Shown here in pieces: positions 24,174 to 39,325 of a stretch of DNA of 64,000 nucleotides. The translations under genes and the position numbers were made by a program. The notes beneath the pieces were generated by a model. It was not told where the DNA came from and did not search any database. It saw only the letters and a program-made list of their open reading frames with translations. Source of the stretch: Labia minor (lineage: Eukaryota; Arthropoda; Insecta; Dermaptera; Spongiphoridae); assembly GCA_963082975.1 (NCBI GenBank), contig OY720350.1, forward strand, positions 49,492,734-49,556,733, given 5' to 3'. Position 1 is the stretch's first letter. The number at the start of each line of letters is the position of its first letter.

Positions 24174-27100
24174 ATGAAATATTCAATTGTAGTTATATTC
24201 ATTGCACTGGGAGCAATTTCCTATGCAAAAGACCCGATTCCAATTAAAATTCAAAGGGTTAATGACTTCGTACATCCTCCTCCTGAAACCAAAGAAAGTC
24301 GAGATATCACTGAACAATGGTTCGATCAAATTTTAGATCATAATACACCAAATTCTTCCTCATGGAATCAGGTAAATTATTTCTTTCAATTTAAAATGAA
24401 ACATAAATAAAATAATTTTTTTCTTCTCACTCTCTTTTTATTTCTGTATAGGAATTTATTGTAAACAAACTTAAATTAGGAATTTTATATAAATATGAGC
24501 CAAACCGATTAACTCTACGGCGCTCTTCACACCTAGACGGGGGCTCCGCCCCCTGTACCCCCGAGTGATACATAGTATTTGGTTGAAAGTCTGTATGTAA
24601 AAGGTTTTCATCCATTTTGTTTCAATCAGTCAAAGTAGATAAGACATATATTTGTTTTCTTGTAAAATATATTTTAATTTAATCAGTAAATTAATTATAT
24701 ATTATTATTGTATATGTTATATTTATCTAACTCTGTGTCTCTACAGTTTTCGAAAGTTCTTAGCCGCAGCATCCACATTTTTCTAAGCGTCCCTATCCTG
24801 AGCTACAACCAAATCCTACTCTGTTCCATCTCTCCCATGTCCCTTCCTTCATTGTCCACCCACCTTGGTCCTTGGTCTTCCACCGGATGTTTCCCAATCG
24901 GTTTCTCCCAATTTCTAGTTTCTCCAATTCGAATCACGTCCCCTTCCCATCACAGCCTTCTCGATTTTATAACCTTAACTATATCTGGACATTATTTCTC
25001 GTTATGCCATCTCCGCTATCCCCCTGTGACCTCATCTTCTTTTGGCCTATCAATGCTGCGAACAATATTAATCTCACAAATACTCTAAATCTACTCTCGT
25101 CTCCCAGATTCATCGATAGGTTGACCAAACGTCCCGTCTTTAGGTGCTCTGTCCCAAAAATGTCTTCGGGACACCCTACTGTCCCGTTTTTTCAATATTT
25201 AGGACATTTCGTAATTTTTTTTTCAACATTTTTTCAATTTAGTTCTAAAAAAAAGGTATACCGTTTGTCCCGGTTTGGTGTTTTCGAAATATGGTTACCC
25301 TAGTTATCGATCAACATGAAAAATAATTGTTTTATATATTTTAATTTTGATCCTCTTTGATGAGATAAGCCCCTTTACTGCATAATAACAGGCGTTACTC
25401 AATTACAACGTCGATTTAAATTCTTCTCGAATATTATTATCCTTCGTGATTAGAGATCTTAAGTATTTAAATATTTATACTTTTTCAAATTCTACATTTT
25501 GTATGTTAATTGTATGTAAGTCGTATCCGTAGCATAATTCTTGAATTTTTTTGTTTAATTACATTTCGGTTGATTTTTCCCCAATTTCTCTAATCACATG
25601 TCTCCTCTTCCAGTCCGATTTATTTACCTGGCTAGAACACTCCATTTTTTAAAAATTTAAATAGAGGGAGGGAGAGAGAGATAGTTCTAATTATATATAT
25701 ATCTGTTTCTATGACAGCAAAATAGTAAACAAATTACATACATACAAACACTCTCTTTTATATATATTTCTGGAAAATGGAACACCCGCAGCTCAGCTCA
25801 GGAGTTACCTAAGATTCTAATTTCTTTTTCATCATTTGAGGTACCCTTCACCTCAGAAAAATTTGGTTACCTTACTCCTTGTATTTTAGGCTCTGGAGTT
25901 TTTTGCGTACAGACGGACACTGTCGTATTAAATATATAGATTTTTTAAATTTTGCTATTAATGTACCCAAGATACTGCAATGTAATCTGCAACATTGAAC
26001 TTGATAATCTTAATATTCCAATGCAATATACATTTTTCTTTAATCAATAACTCAGAATTTAATTCAAACTGTGAACTTTGGGCTTCATTTTCTCAGTTTG
26101 TTTATATGTGGAGTTAATCGCTTTGGTTTCAGAATGGCACTTATTTATGTTTTAAAATTTATAATTTATTTATTAAAATAGTATATAAACTTAATTAACT
26201 TACCTCATAAAGAAAAATTGTCTTTTAACCTATTAAATTGTAAGTTAGTGTAATTTTGTAGTCACTCCGAAATGCCAAAGTTGATACGTTTCATTCCATT
26301 TTCTAACTTTGAATTTCTGTTTCTTTTAAATATTCACATTTTTATTTTATTTTATTTTTTGAATATGAAGATTTGTGATTTTATATGGTGTGGTGATTTT
26401 TTAAGAGATATTATGAATTAAAAGATTATTATAAACCAGGAGGTCCTGTGTTTATATTTCTTAGTGGTGTAGGACCTGCAACGAATGCATGGATGACCAC
26501 TGGTTTATGGATAGATAATGCTAAACTATATAATGCTCATTGCTTTCAATTAGAGCATCGATTCTATGGTCTTAGTCGTCCAACAAAGTAAGATTTTAAT
26601 CTTATAATAATAAATTATTATTAACATTTTATGTTATTTATTATATTTACTTTTTTAGAAATGTTAGTGTGGAGAATCTTCAATATTTAACAAGTGAACA
26701 GGCAATTGCTGATGCAGCATATTTCATCAAGCAAAAGAATCTAGAAAGTAATTTCCCAGAGGGTACGAAATGGGTTGCTTTTGGTGGATTCTATGCAGGG
26801 AATCTGGTCGCATGGTTGAGACTCAAATATCCTGATCTAGTTCATATCGGAGTAGCTAGCAGTGCACCAGTACTCGCCAAATTGGATTTTTATGGTATTT
26901 TATATTTATAAATTCTTTTTATTTCAATTTCATAAATTAAATTATCCAATTTGTCAACTTGTAAATTGTAGAGAGAATGATTAATTTAAAACAACATACA
27001 GATGCGAGGGAAGGATATAAAGTAAGATTTAGAATAAATATTTTTTTTTTCTTTGTAAATATCAATGAAAACTAAAAACTTTTAAAAATTACTTTTAATT

Positions 27101-30087
27101 AAATTAAACAAATTTAGTAATAACAACGATTTGACAAGAATATAACTTTAATTTGGGCGCCAAGATAATAAGGGTTGATAAAAATAACTTTCTCAAAATA
27201 TATGTATATTGTTAACGGATTTTATAGAAAGAAAGAAAACAAAAAGAAAAGATAAATTTACAAAATTTACAACATATAAACATAAATTTAAGAATTGAGT
27301 ACCATACCCTATCTCATCAGCTCAATGGTTTCACAACGACTGTCTTTCATAGCGAGCCAAGGGCTTGGTAAGATATTTTGTGGGAATCCCTTTTAGTTTG
27401 GGCGGGCTCCATCTGAGCAGCATGTCCTGGGAGCCAATACCAGTGGATGGGTTCACCAGGTTTAAATTTAATTACAAATAAAATAAATGGTCCGCCCGTT
27501 ACACTAATTGTTTATTATTTTTAAAATCCATATAATTAAAGTTCTATTTTTTATAATAAAACATTCTCTTAATTTTTTTTTATGTTGAAATTAATCATCA
27601 ACATTAATATTTGCCTTTATATAATTAATTAAGAAATTTTTTTATTCAAATTAAAAAAAATATATAGTTATATGTCTGCAAGCATACATTAACATTTTAT
27701 TTCGAACGTTCTTAGTAATTAAAATAAGTATAATAGAAATTGATATAGCTTATAGATATTCAACCTTTAAACTTAAAATTGGATTTCACAAACTTAGACC
27801 TGTCTTAATTGCCATACCTGGCCCATTGGTAAGGTTCTATACAAAATGGCTTCAAGAAAGGTAATATTGACAATGCATTATTGAAATAATTCGAAATTCA
27901 CATATATAATAAAATAGACTATTACACTTGAACTTTTGGAAAAAAAGGTAATTTTCCTCACCTGTGTTCAACGCCCTTGAAACTGACCTCTCTCCTTCAC
28001 CTACCCCTTAACTTAAATTAATATAAATGAGCTGACTTTGCGTCAGACAGTTCAGTTCAGTGTACTGAGAGTGGAGACAATGTTGTAGAGACGTTTTAGT
28101 GAACCCTCGATACTCTTTTTTCTCTTTCGGCCATTTAATGATTATAACATGTATCTAGTTCATAAATAAATTCATTTTTCTTTCCTTGATCAAATATTGC
28201 CTTAATCCTACCTTATAATTACCCACCATCCCAGCGAGTAAGTTAAAGATATAATTGGCATAGCCGGTTATCATAACTGACGATATCATAATTAACGCCG
28301 ATATTATAACTGGCGCTAGTTGAATATCATAACTATATTTTTTTTAGAATATTATGAAGTTGTAGCTGAATCTTTAAAAAGTCATAATGCAGCCTGTCTT
28401 GCACCACTTAAAGAAGCAAACGAAGAAGTTGAGAAATTGTTAAACTCAAAGGAAGGAATTAATACAATAGCATCACTTTTCTAGTATATATTGTATATTT
28501 GTCTATTTGATATATGAAAATAAAATAATATTATTAACTCTTTTGAAATTAAATTTTAGTGTATGTAATGGAGAAAGTTTACTTCAAGATATAAACAATC
28601 AGAAATCATTAGTTTTCATATTGCACAGCCTTTTTGGGAGCGCAGTGCAATATAACAATGATGCAAATAGTTTTAACATAAATACTGTATGTGATTATAT
28701 GTTAAATACAACACTAGAAACACCGCTTGAAAGATTAGCAGCTTTAATAGTGGATTGGTATAGTTTATCGGAGAGTATTTGCCTAAATGTTAACTATCAA
28801 GAATCAATTGAAGAATTAAAATCTGAACAATGGCATTATGCTAGTAAGTTTCTACAACTTTACATAATATTATTAGAAGAGTTGAATATTATATTTTTTA
28901 CAAAATTGTTTAATAGGACGTCAATGGTTATTTCAAACATGTAATGAATTTGGTTATTATGACACCTCATCTCAAAATGTTAATAAAGTTTGGGGAAATA
29001 CATTATCATTAGAATATTATATACAACAATGTCAAGATATTTTTGGATCAAGGTAAATAATTACATATTATTCTATATTAATTCAATATGAAAGGAATTG
29101 CATGACCTCTATGCATCTCCACACATAATTAGGGTTATAAAATCGAGAAGGCTTCCATGGTCAGGGTACGTGGCTAGAATGGGAGAGGAAAGAATGACAA
29201 CAAATATATTAGTGGGGAGACCGATTGGAAAACGAACGCTTAGAAGACCAAGGACGTGGTGAGTGGACAATGTAGGAAGGGACGTGAGAGAGATGGGATT
29301 GGGTAGGTGTTGGATAGTTGTGGCTTAGGATAGGGACACTTGGAAAAATGTGGTAGCTGCGGCCAAGAACAATATGAATTTCGGAATGCGTGGTTAAGAA
29401 AGCTCTCCATATTCTTGTATAATAAATAAACACCTTAGTATAGGAAAAGAAAATTCTATATATATATATAAAGTCTATATTTAATTTAAGAGGATTTTTG
29501 AGTTTAATGTACAAACTAAAAACTCAGTTAAGTTCATTTTTATCATGGTAAATATCAACAAATAATAAAGTTCAATTGTTTTTTTTTAGTTATGATAATT
29601 GTATTTTCAAATTGCAAAATCAAGCAAATTTCTCTTTCTTTTTAATTTTTTGAAAAAATATGAAATATTTAGTGAACATTATATACACAATTTAACAATA
29701 AAATGATTAATTAATTTATTATATTTTTAGTTTTAATAAAGCTTTCGTTGACGGTCAAATTGCTAAAACAAATGCTTATTATAAAGGATTAGATATGGAT
29801 GTATCCCATTTAGTTCATATTCATGGATCAATCGATCCTTGGCATGCTTTAGGAATTATTAACTCAACAAAAGCACACATGCCATCCATTTACATTAAAG
29901 GTAAAGAAAATAAATAAATAGTGAATAAAAAAATAATTTTTTTTATTTATTTCATGAATTATTTGGATTATTTTCAGGATCTTCTCATTGTGCTGATATG
30001 ACTAGTTCGGGTAAATTTGATTCAGAAGAATTAAGAAATGCTAAAATAAAAATAACTGAATTAATAGGTCAATGGCTCCAAGAATAA
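24174..30087 (+). CDS. S28 carboxypeptidase homologue 3, catalytic Ser replaced by Phe
   Basis: Eight exons: 24174-24371, 26406-26587, 26659-26894, 28348-28483, 28560-28843, 28917-29052, 29731-29900, 29978-30087; 483 aa with open frame and correct GT/AG sites throughout. An ATG one codon upstream (24171) is an alternative start. Signal peptide MKYSIVVIFIALGAISYA. The nucleophile motif reads GGFYAG, so the catalytic Ser is Phe171 (TTC, one base from TCC). The oxyanion-region GEGP of genes 1 and 2 is GVGP. Asp (HGSIDPWH) and His (SSHCADM) remain. The protein should fold but not cleave by the S28 mechanism: a pseudoenzyme, or a gene at the start of decay. Intron 1 holds F3-3, intron 3 a possible LTR fossil, intron 6 a LINE tail. 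AATAAA lies at about 30110. Confidence 0.88.
24519..25943. mobile_element. composite element F3, copy 3
   Basis: Truncated at its left end (starts CGGCGCTCTTCACACC), otherwise closely matching F3-1 through the antisense LINE tail, nested MITE and GACGGACACT...TATATAGATT end. It lies in intron 1 of S28 gene 3. Confidence 0.75.
25117..25302. mobile_element. nested hAT-type MITE inside F3-3
   Basis: Same MITE at the same position within F3 as at 19168-19349, with slightly mutated ends (TAGGTTGACCA, GGTTACCCTA). The shared position means it entered F3 before F3-1 and F3-3 separated. Confidence 0.75.
26895..27879. other. intron 3 of S28 gene 3, left part
   Basis: Long AT-rich intron sequence. 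A GC-richer block at about 27310-27500 (gcgagccaagggcttgg..., ctgggagccaatacc...) stands out but no protein similarity was recognised on either strand. It is probably an unclassified repeat. Confidence 0.4.
27880..28345 (+). mobile_element. possible solo LTR fossil
   Basis: A 0.4-kb insertion in intron 3 of S28 gene 3, absent from genes 1 and 2. It contains a promoter-like cluster (AATATAAATGAG, then CAGACAGTTCAGTTCAGTG) and ends near TGGCGCTAGTTG, which resembles a tRNA-primer site. These fit a single terminal repeat of an LTR element, but no partner repeat or protein was seen. Confidence 0.3.
29090..29440 (+). mobile_element. LINE 3' tail fragment
   Basis: Reads HDLYASPHIIRVIKSRRL, GYVARMGEERMTTNILVGRP, then RRPRTW, a stop, DNVGRDVREMG and DTWKNVVAAAKN. 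This is the conserved C-terminal end of a jockey/RTE-type LINE ORF2. At least two in-frame stops are present. It is a 5'-truncated copy in intron 6 of S28 gene 3, in the same orientation as the gene. Confidence 0.8.
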
Positions 30088-30348
30088 CATTTTTCTCAAT
30101 ATTAACTAAAATAAATTAATAAAATGAAATTAACACCATAATTCTATAAATTATTCAACTGTTTTATTTCGATCATTATTCACCATATATATATATATTT
30201 TCTTTATAATTTAGGTTAATGAATGTTCTTAGCCACAATAAAGACATTAATTGATTAATTAAGTCTCTCATTTATTTTTCAAAAATCAATCTCAACCACC
30301 CTTTAAATTTAATATATATGTATAGACTTATAGTTATTATATATTTTT

Positions 30349-30939
30349 ACTATCGAGACAGAGATAGTATTGCGATCACGAAAATTTTCGATGTCGAGAT
30401 TTTGATGTTTTTATACGTTTTGAAGGTTCCTGAATCATTTTCACTAAGGTTGAGAAAAATGTCTGTGTGTGTGTGTGTATGTATGTAGACAAGATTAAGC
30501 AAAAACGGTTTCAGCTAGAATAATGAAATTTGGTACATGGACATTATTCAAAATTCGTAGTTTTCTATCAACTTTTGAGAAATGTAGCTCAACCGGAAGA
30601 GGGTCATTACCTACAACGTTTTGATTTTTTTTCCTCTAAAGTGAAGATAAAGATATATATTTGATAATTTTTCACATGATTAAAAATTGTATAAAACTGC
30701 TATATATAGAATTTCAGCTTGAAAGTACCAGGATTAATTTTTAACACTGCATATCTCACGCGCCAATACGTGACGTGGTTCCATCAACAAAGAGCCAAAT
30801 ATGCGATGTGCTGGTTTAATAAATATTATTTATTAATTTTAATATATAATTTATAGTTAATTAAATTCAATTTAAAAATAATATCTTATGTTATTTAATC
30901 CAATTCAAAGTGCGAGATAGTCGAGTGGAGACACTCCAG
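30349..30939 (+). mobile_element. Helentron-like repeat, family A copy 5
   Basis: Starts ACTATCGAGACAGAGATAGT, has (GT)n near 30463-30478, and ends GCGAGATAGTCGAGTGGAG followed by ACACTCCAG. Nearly full length. It lies 0.26 kb after S28 gene 3. Confidence 0.8.
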
Positions 30940-31998
30940 CTAATTTATATTTTCATCTCTTTATAAATTAAAATGAACTTAGATGCTTTGTTCATTTCAT
31001 GGATTTATAAATATCTATATCTATATCTATATATATCTTAATTATTAAATAACATTACAATTTAATATATATTTATATATGTATAATAAAAGAAATTTAT
31101 ATACATCATTGATAAAAATACTTCCTTTTAAAATTAAATTTGAATAGTTATTAATAATACTTAATAGTTAATTAATAGTTATTATTTATTTATAAAGGTC
31201 ATTTTTTATTTAACTTTTCTTCGAATGCAATTAATTTTAGATTTAATTTATAAATCGTTTCGTGATTTTAAATATGGATGTTCAAGCTCTCTCTCTCTCT
31301 CTTATCTATCGATAACTTTCTATTCTAGAAATGTCTTCATTATTTCAATCATGTCATTGACATACTCCCAACCTGATCATCTTCAAAAAAATGTCAACAC
31401 GACAGGAAATGCCCGTCATAAAGCACATTTTGCTCATTTGGCGGAACTTGTGCGTGTTTTGTCTATACATATTTACTTTTGTTCTATTACTTTTGTTTGG
31501 CGGACCACTCGTCCACGTCGAGAAATCACATGTACTATTATCCTGTCATCAGAATCTCATCTGATCTACCTTTTCCTTCCAATGGCCTTTGTTCTCGTTC
31601 CCATTAACCCCGCCAATTTCTTCAAATACCCAAACAAATTTTTCTATTTTTTACATGTCAACAAAATTTAAAATTATATTTACTAAATTTTATTATAATT
31701 TTATCTAAAAGCTATAATATCATAATTTAAATGTATTTTAACATATGCATGTATTACCTGTTCTTATATTTTTCATTTAATTATTTATTTATCTATGTTT
31801 TTTAAATGATTTAGAACAATATTTTGAAATAATTTTCTTTGAATATGCTTTATTTTGCTTAATTTTACAAATATAAAGGGATTTATGTTCAGTAAACTTG
31901 GAGGGATATAGGATCCAATTAGGTGACCGAGTCGAATAGATATATATTAAATGCATAATACGTGAGGATTTTTTTTTAAAGAACTTTTAGACATCAAT
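30940..31998. other. spacer between the S28 array and alpha-tubulin
   Basis: Contains a (CT)n run near 31288-31302 and a GC-richer stretch at 31360-31630 with an open frame that resembles no known protein. It also holds the tubulin 3' UTR: TTTATT at about 31849 is AATAAA on the minus strand, about 145 bp past the stop. Confidence 0.5.
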
Positions 31999-35078
<3,080 letters not shown>

Positions 35079-36220
35079 TTTTTAATTATTTACAATCGAA
35101 TTCAATAAAAAATTATGCAATTAAATATTAATATAAAAACATACTAAAGTTTTTATCAATTTCTTAAATTTTATTTTGTCTTATATATGTTTATATTTAA
35201 AAACAATAACAATCTTGTGTTATTATTAATATTCTTGTTATTATTATTAAACCTTTTCCAAGGAAACCAATTTTATTTTAATTTATATAAATATTTTTAA
35301 AAAGTAAAAATTTTATATAGTAAAAAAATAATGTGGTTTATGTAAATATACTAATTATTTTTTTTCTTTTGATTTCATATTCGTGTAATTATAAAAATGT
35401 AAATGATAAATTAAGAAAATTTAATTTCAGTCCCTTTTAAAAAATACAATAGGAATAGTAATATTCGTTAGAGAAAGGGTAATTCACAAAATACATTAAT
35501 CAGAGGTGACAAAGGACAACTGAAAAATATCCAAGTAATAAAAAAATCGTGTTCTCTCAACCCTAATGTAATCTAAATTCGTGATCAGAACACAGACAAG
35601 TGCTTCGACTTCTCCTCCTCCTCCTCCTCCCTCTACTCACTCGTTTGACCAACGCGCGCTCTCATCTATCACCCTGAGAAAAGCCCTCTGAACCCTCGTC
35701 GCGTGCCACTCGCCTTCACGAGTTGTTATTGTTATGATGATTATGATGGCGATGAATTCATCCCTTGTTTGGGACTCATCAGTACGCCTCCCTTTGATTA
35801 AGTCAAGAGGGAAATGGTGGGGAGGGGAGGGGAGGGGGGAGGTTAGAGGAAAGAGGGTGTTAATCAAAGCCAAAAGAGAAAATATAAAGCTCTTTGCGCA
35901 ATCAACAACTAAAATTGTCATTAAATCAAATTAGTGAATGCACCTAAATTAAAACTGCTCGGGAGGTTGCTATTGAAAGAAAAATGACATTCATTAGACG
36001 AATAATAATAGGTCGTCGTCGAGTTTCCCACCTGGCACCCTCCCACTACAAATTAAAATAGGAATAGACTGCCACCTGCCTATTCCAACCAAGTTCCACT
36101 TGCATGCAATCGGTTCAAAAGGTCTCAAACGGACATATCAATCTTTCGATTGATTGTTCAACAAAAAACAATTTCTTTCGATTTTAATATATATATATAT
36201 ATATAAAATTGTATAAGTAA
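35079..36220 (-). promoter_or_regulatory. alpha-tubulin upstream region
   Basis: Contains the 5' UTR and presumably the promoter and leader exon of alpha-tubulin. A long (CTC)n-type tract at about 35608-35635 and a G-rich run at 35815-35840 make it less AT-rich than its surroundings. I could not place a TATA box or start site with confidence. Overlapping open frames here on both strands reflect the low stop density, not genes. Confidence 0.4.
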
Positions 36221-36964
36221 TGACAATTTTAAGAAAATAGCATTTGCATAGGCAAAGGGCATACCTTACCAAATAACTTTACATATTTCATTTCAATTAG
36301 ACTAGTAGAATAACATTTGCCTAGACAAAAACCATTTGGCTAAAACTTTGTTGGGTAAATGCTCTCACAGTGCAATCTCAATAAACAAGTACATGCATAT
36401 TTTGTTCGTTTTTAAATAAATATTTTGGGGAAATGGCTCAATGAAAGCATATGTTATGCTAATGTAAGTAATTAAGATTCATGTTGAATCTATTTAATTT
36501 TAAGGATTGTTTATTATGAACAAAATAAATTTAACAATATAGCCAAAGAATAGAATTAGAGAATAAGAAACTTTTACCAAAGAATTCGAGTATAAGTAAT
36601 ATTTTTTCCCCAATTATTTTGTTTATATCTTTATTTAAAAAAATTCGTTTCCTTATTAAATTGTTTGAATTGATTAAAAGATTTTTTGAAAACAAATAAT
36701 ATTTGGGTAGTTTTTCTGATTCTTCCCTCTCACTATTTTTTTTTTCAGGTTTGCTACTTTTACTAAGAACGCAATGCAAAGAAGGCAGACGAATACACTT
36801 ATCGTGTGTCTTGTTAATCTGTCATTGGTCCAATCAATGTCCGACATTTTCTGAACTATTTTCCTAGTCAAATTGAAATGAAATAATAGTTAATACTATT
36901 TGTCCAACAAAGATTTAGCCAAATGGCTTTTGCTTAGGCAAATGCTATTTTCCTAAAATTGCCA
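36221..36964. mobile_element. foldback element with long imperfect inverted ends
   Basis: The left arm (36221-36366) begins TGACAATTTTAAGAAAATAG and includes CATTTGCCTAGACAAAAACC and GGCTAAAACTTTGTTGG. The right arm, inverted, begins TGGCAATTTTAGGAAAATAG and includes CATTTGCCTAAGCAAAAGCC and GGCTAAATCTTTGTTGG. The arms thus pair over about 100 bp. No clear target duplication, no transposase. It is probably a MITE of an unassigned DNA-transposon family. Confidence 0.7.
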
Positions 36965-37502
36965 TTTTTCATAATACTTTGTTACAGAAACAAGGTTAAA
37001 TACAAATGAATGAAAAAATAAAAAGATGTTTTGTAATTGCTCAAAGATTTGTATGATCTTTAACTCGAAAACAAATCAAAAGAACATTAAAAAATAATAT
37101 ATTGAGCTACTCAAACTATACTCAACTCTTTTTTTTTACTCACTAAATACGTTCCATAGGAAAACGTGTAAACATATAAATGTATTGTAAATTAGGGTTT
37201 ATGTTTCAATAATTTTAAAAAATAATGTACGATAAAAAACTTTATTTTGCAAAAAGCTTGCAAAACAAATAATAATGAAATCGATATTACATATTAAACA
37301 AAGTAAATAAAACAACCGTGTTATTTCAAAATTGTGTTAATTATATTTAGGTGTAAGCAGAGATGGATTTTGAATTTAAATCCGAAGATCCGATCAGATC
37401 CCTGTTTTTCGGATCTGGATTTTACAAAAAGGGATTAAATTTAGATCAAAAAATCCAGTATCTTCTGATTTTAAAGTAACAGTTTCCACCAATATACTTT
37501 TT

Positions 37503-37613
37503 ACTATCTCGCCAGAGATAGTATTGCGATCACGAAAATTTTCGATGTTGAGATTTTGATGTTTTTATACGTTTTGAAGGTTCCTGAATCATTTTCACTA
37601 AGGTTGAGAAAAA

Positions 37614-37670
<57 letters not shown>

Positions 37671-38135
37671 TATGTAGGCAAGATTACGCAAAAACGGTTT
37701 GAGCTAGAATGATGAAATTTGGTACATGGACATTATTCAAAATTCATAGTTTTCTATCAACTTTTGAGAAATGTAGCTCAACCGGAAGAGGGTCATTACC
37801 TACAACGTTTTGATTTTTTTTTCCTCTAAAGTGACCGTAAAAATAAAGATATATGTTTGATAATTTTTCACATAATTAATAATTGTATAAAACTGCTATA
37901 TATAGAATTTCAGCTTAATTGATTCGCTGAAATTACCAGAATTAATTTTTTAACACTGAAAATCTCCCGCGCCAACACATGACGTGGTGCCATCAACAAA
38001 AAGCCAAACATGCGCTGGTTTAATATTTATTATTTATTATTTATAATTTATAATTAATTAAATTTAATTTAAATATAATATATTATGTTATCTAATCCAA
38101 TTCAAATGCGAGATAGTCGAGTGGAGACACTCCAG
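37503..38135 (+). mobile_element. Helentron-like repeat, family A copy 6 (best-preserved)
   Basis: Full-length reference copy: 5' ACTATCTCGCCAGAGATAGT, (GT)n at about 37617-37668, core AAACGGTTTGAGCTAGAATG followed by ATGAAATTTGG. The inverted motif GCGAGATAGT and the hairpin TGGAG-ACA-CTCCA (38122-38134) close the element. ACTATCTCGC and GCGAGATAGT are exact reverse complements. Confidence 0.85.
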
Positions 38136-39325
38136 CTAATTTACAGTTATGATTTGTAAGCTTGTTTACTTTGTGAAATATGTAAGTAAAAATATTAGCC
38201 TTTACCTCTTATAAATGATTTTTCATAACGAAAAATAATAAAACCCAATTCTTTTGATTTAGATAAAATAAAATTAATTAATATTAAAAGATTTCCAATA
38301 TCGTGTGTTATATATTAATTAATATTTTTCTTATAATTGATTCAATTGTATAACTAATTTAAAATTAACAAAAAAAAAACTAAAGTGAATTAGGTATATA
38401 TATTGTCGTAATTTATATGATGCAAACCTCAGCTTATTTTCTTTGTGAGTGAATTTTTTTGGTGTCAATAGAGCAGTTTATCAAAATTCCCTTAGACTAG
38501 TAGGGGATGCATGTAAGTGTGCGAGGCAACGACAAATGACATCACCGTATTTCAAACTTTGTTTTTATTGGAACAGGATATAAATTATCTCAGTTAGTTT
38601 TTGATGATGATATATTAACGAAAGGTCACCAAATAGCGCCATGCCAAAAAAAAAAGAAAAAGGAAAAAAACGACGTTATTGGAATAAAAAGAAAGCATAG
38701 GAACGATAGCAAGGGTGAAAAGAACAGGAGATGGTGGTAGTAGTGATAAGAAGGGGGGGTTTTCGAGGTCTATGAGTTTCCTATTTACCACTTGGGCCGT
38801 TTTCGCGCCAGTAAATCCACACAAAAGAGGCTGTTATGACCATCGTCGCGACGAGTTTATTGTGCGTCCGGCACCCTTCATCATTACAACTCTCGAATGA
38901 ACCAACAAGCCAAAAAAATTCTATTCCTTCTGTCATAACTTGATAAAGGACAGAGAGAGATAGAGAGAAAAAAGTGTTTTCTATTCTATTTGACAAATTG
39001 CTATCTACATTATAACCAGGAAATTGAACGGGTTAAAATTTACTAGCATGAAAATTTATAACATTTAAACAACCATTTTATTTGAATAAACTAACACATT
39101 CTATTTATAAATAAATAAGAAAATATATTAAATATTTATTTTTATTCCCCATCTAATAAAAATGATTTTAATAAGTTTGGTAATATAATACAAAATGTTT
39201 CAGAAATAACTTTATAACTTTTAAAGTTCTTTTTGAAACATTCGTTTAATTTTTGTTTTAAATTTTTATAGATTAAATTTAAAGGGGGGGGGGGGAAATC
39301 TTAAAACTTGCCTTATACCTATATA
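38136..39325. other. gene-poor spacer
   Basis: The middle part (38400-38960) is less AT-rich and has overlapping open frames on both strands, none resembling a known protein. A run of 12 or more G lies near 39282. No function is assigned. Confidence 0.4.

Noticed and set aside
27310-27500. Possible coding block in intron 3 of S28 gene 3
   Set aside because: It is GC-richer than its surroundings, but all readings are short and match no family I know; left as unclassified repeat.
31225-31671. 148-codon frame between S28 gene 3 and tubulin
   Set aside because: It crosses a (CT)n run and reads as low-complexity hydrophobic sequence without family features.
35637-35934. Opposed open frames of 60-95 codons upstream of alpha-tubulin
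   Set aside because: They lie on simple purine/pyrimidine-rich tracts with few stops by chance and show no domain or splice support.
37617-37668. CRISPR-like or tandem-array reading of GT and CA tracts
   Set aside because: These are ordinary dinucleotide microsatellites inside eukaryotic repeats; no repeat-spacer pattern exists anywhere in the window.
38615-38996. Three overlapping frames on both strands
   Set aside because: No known motif, and composition alone explains the lack of stops.
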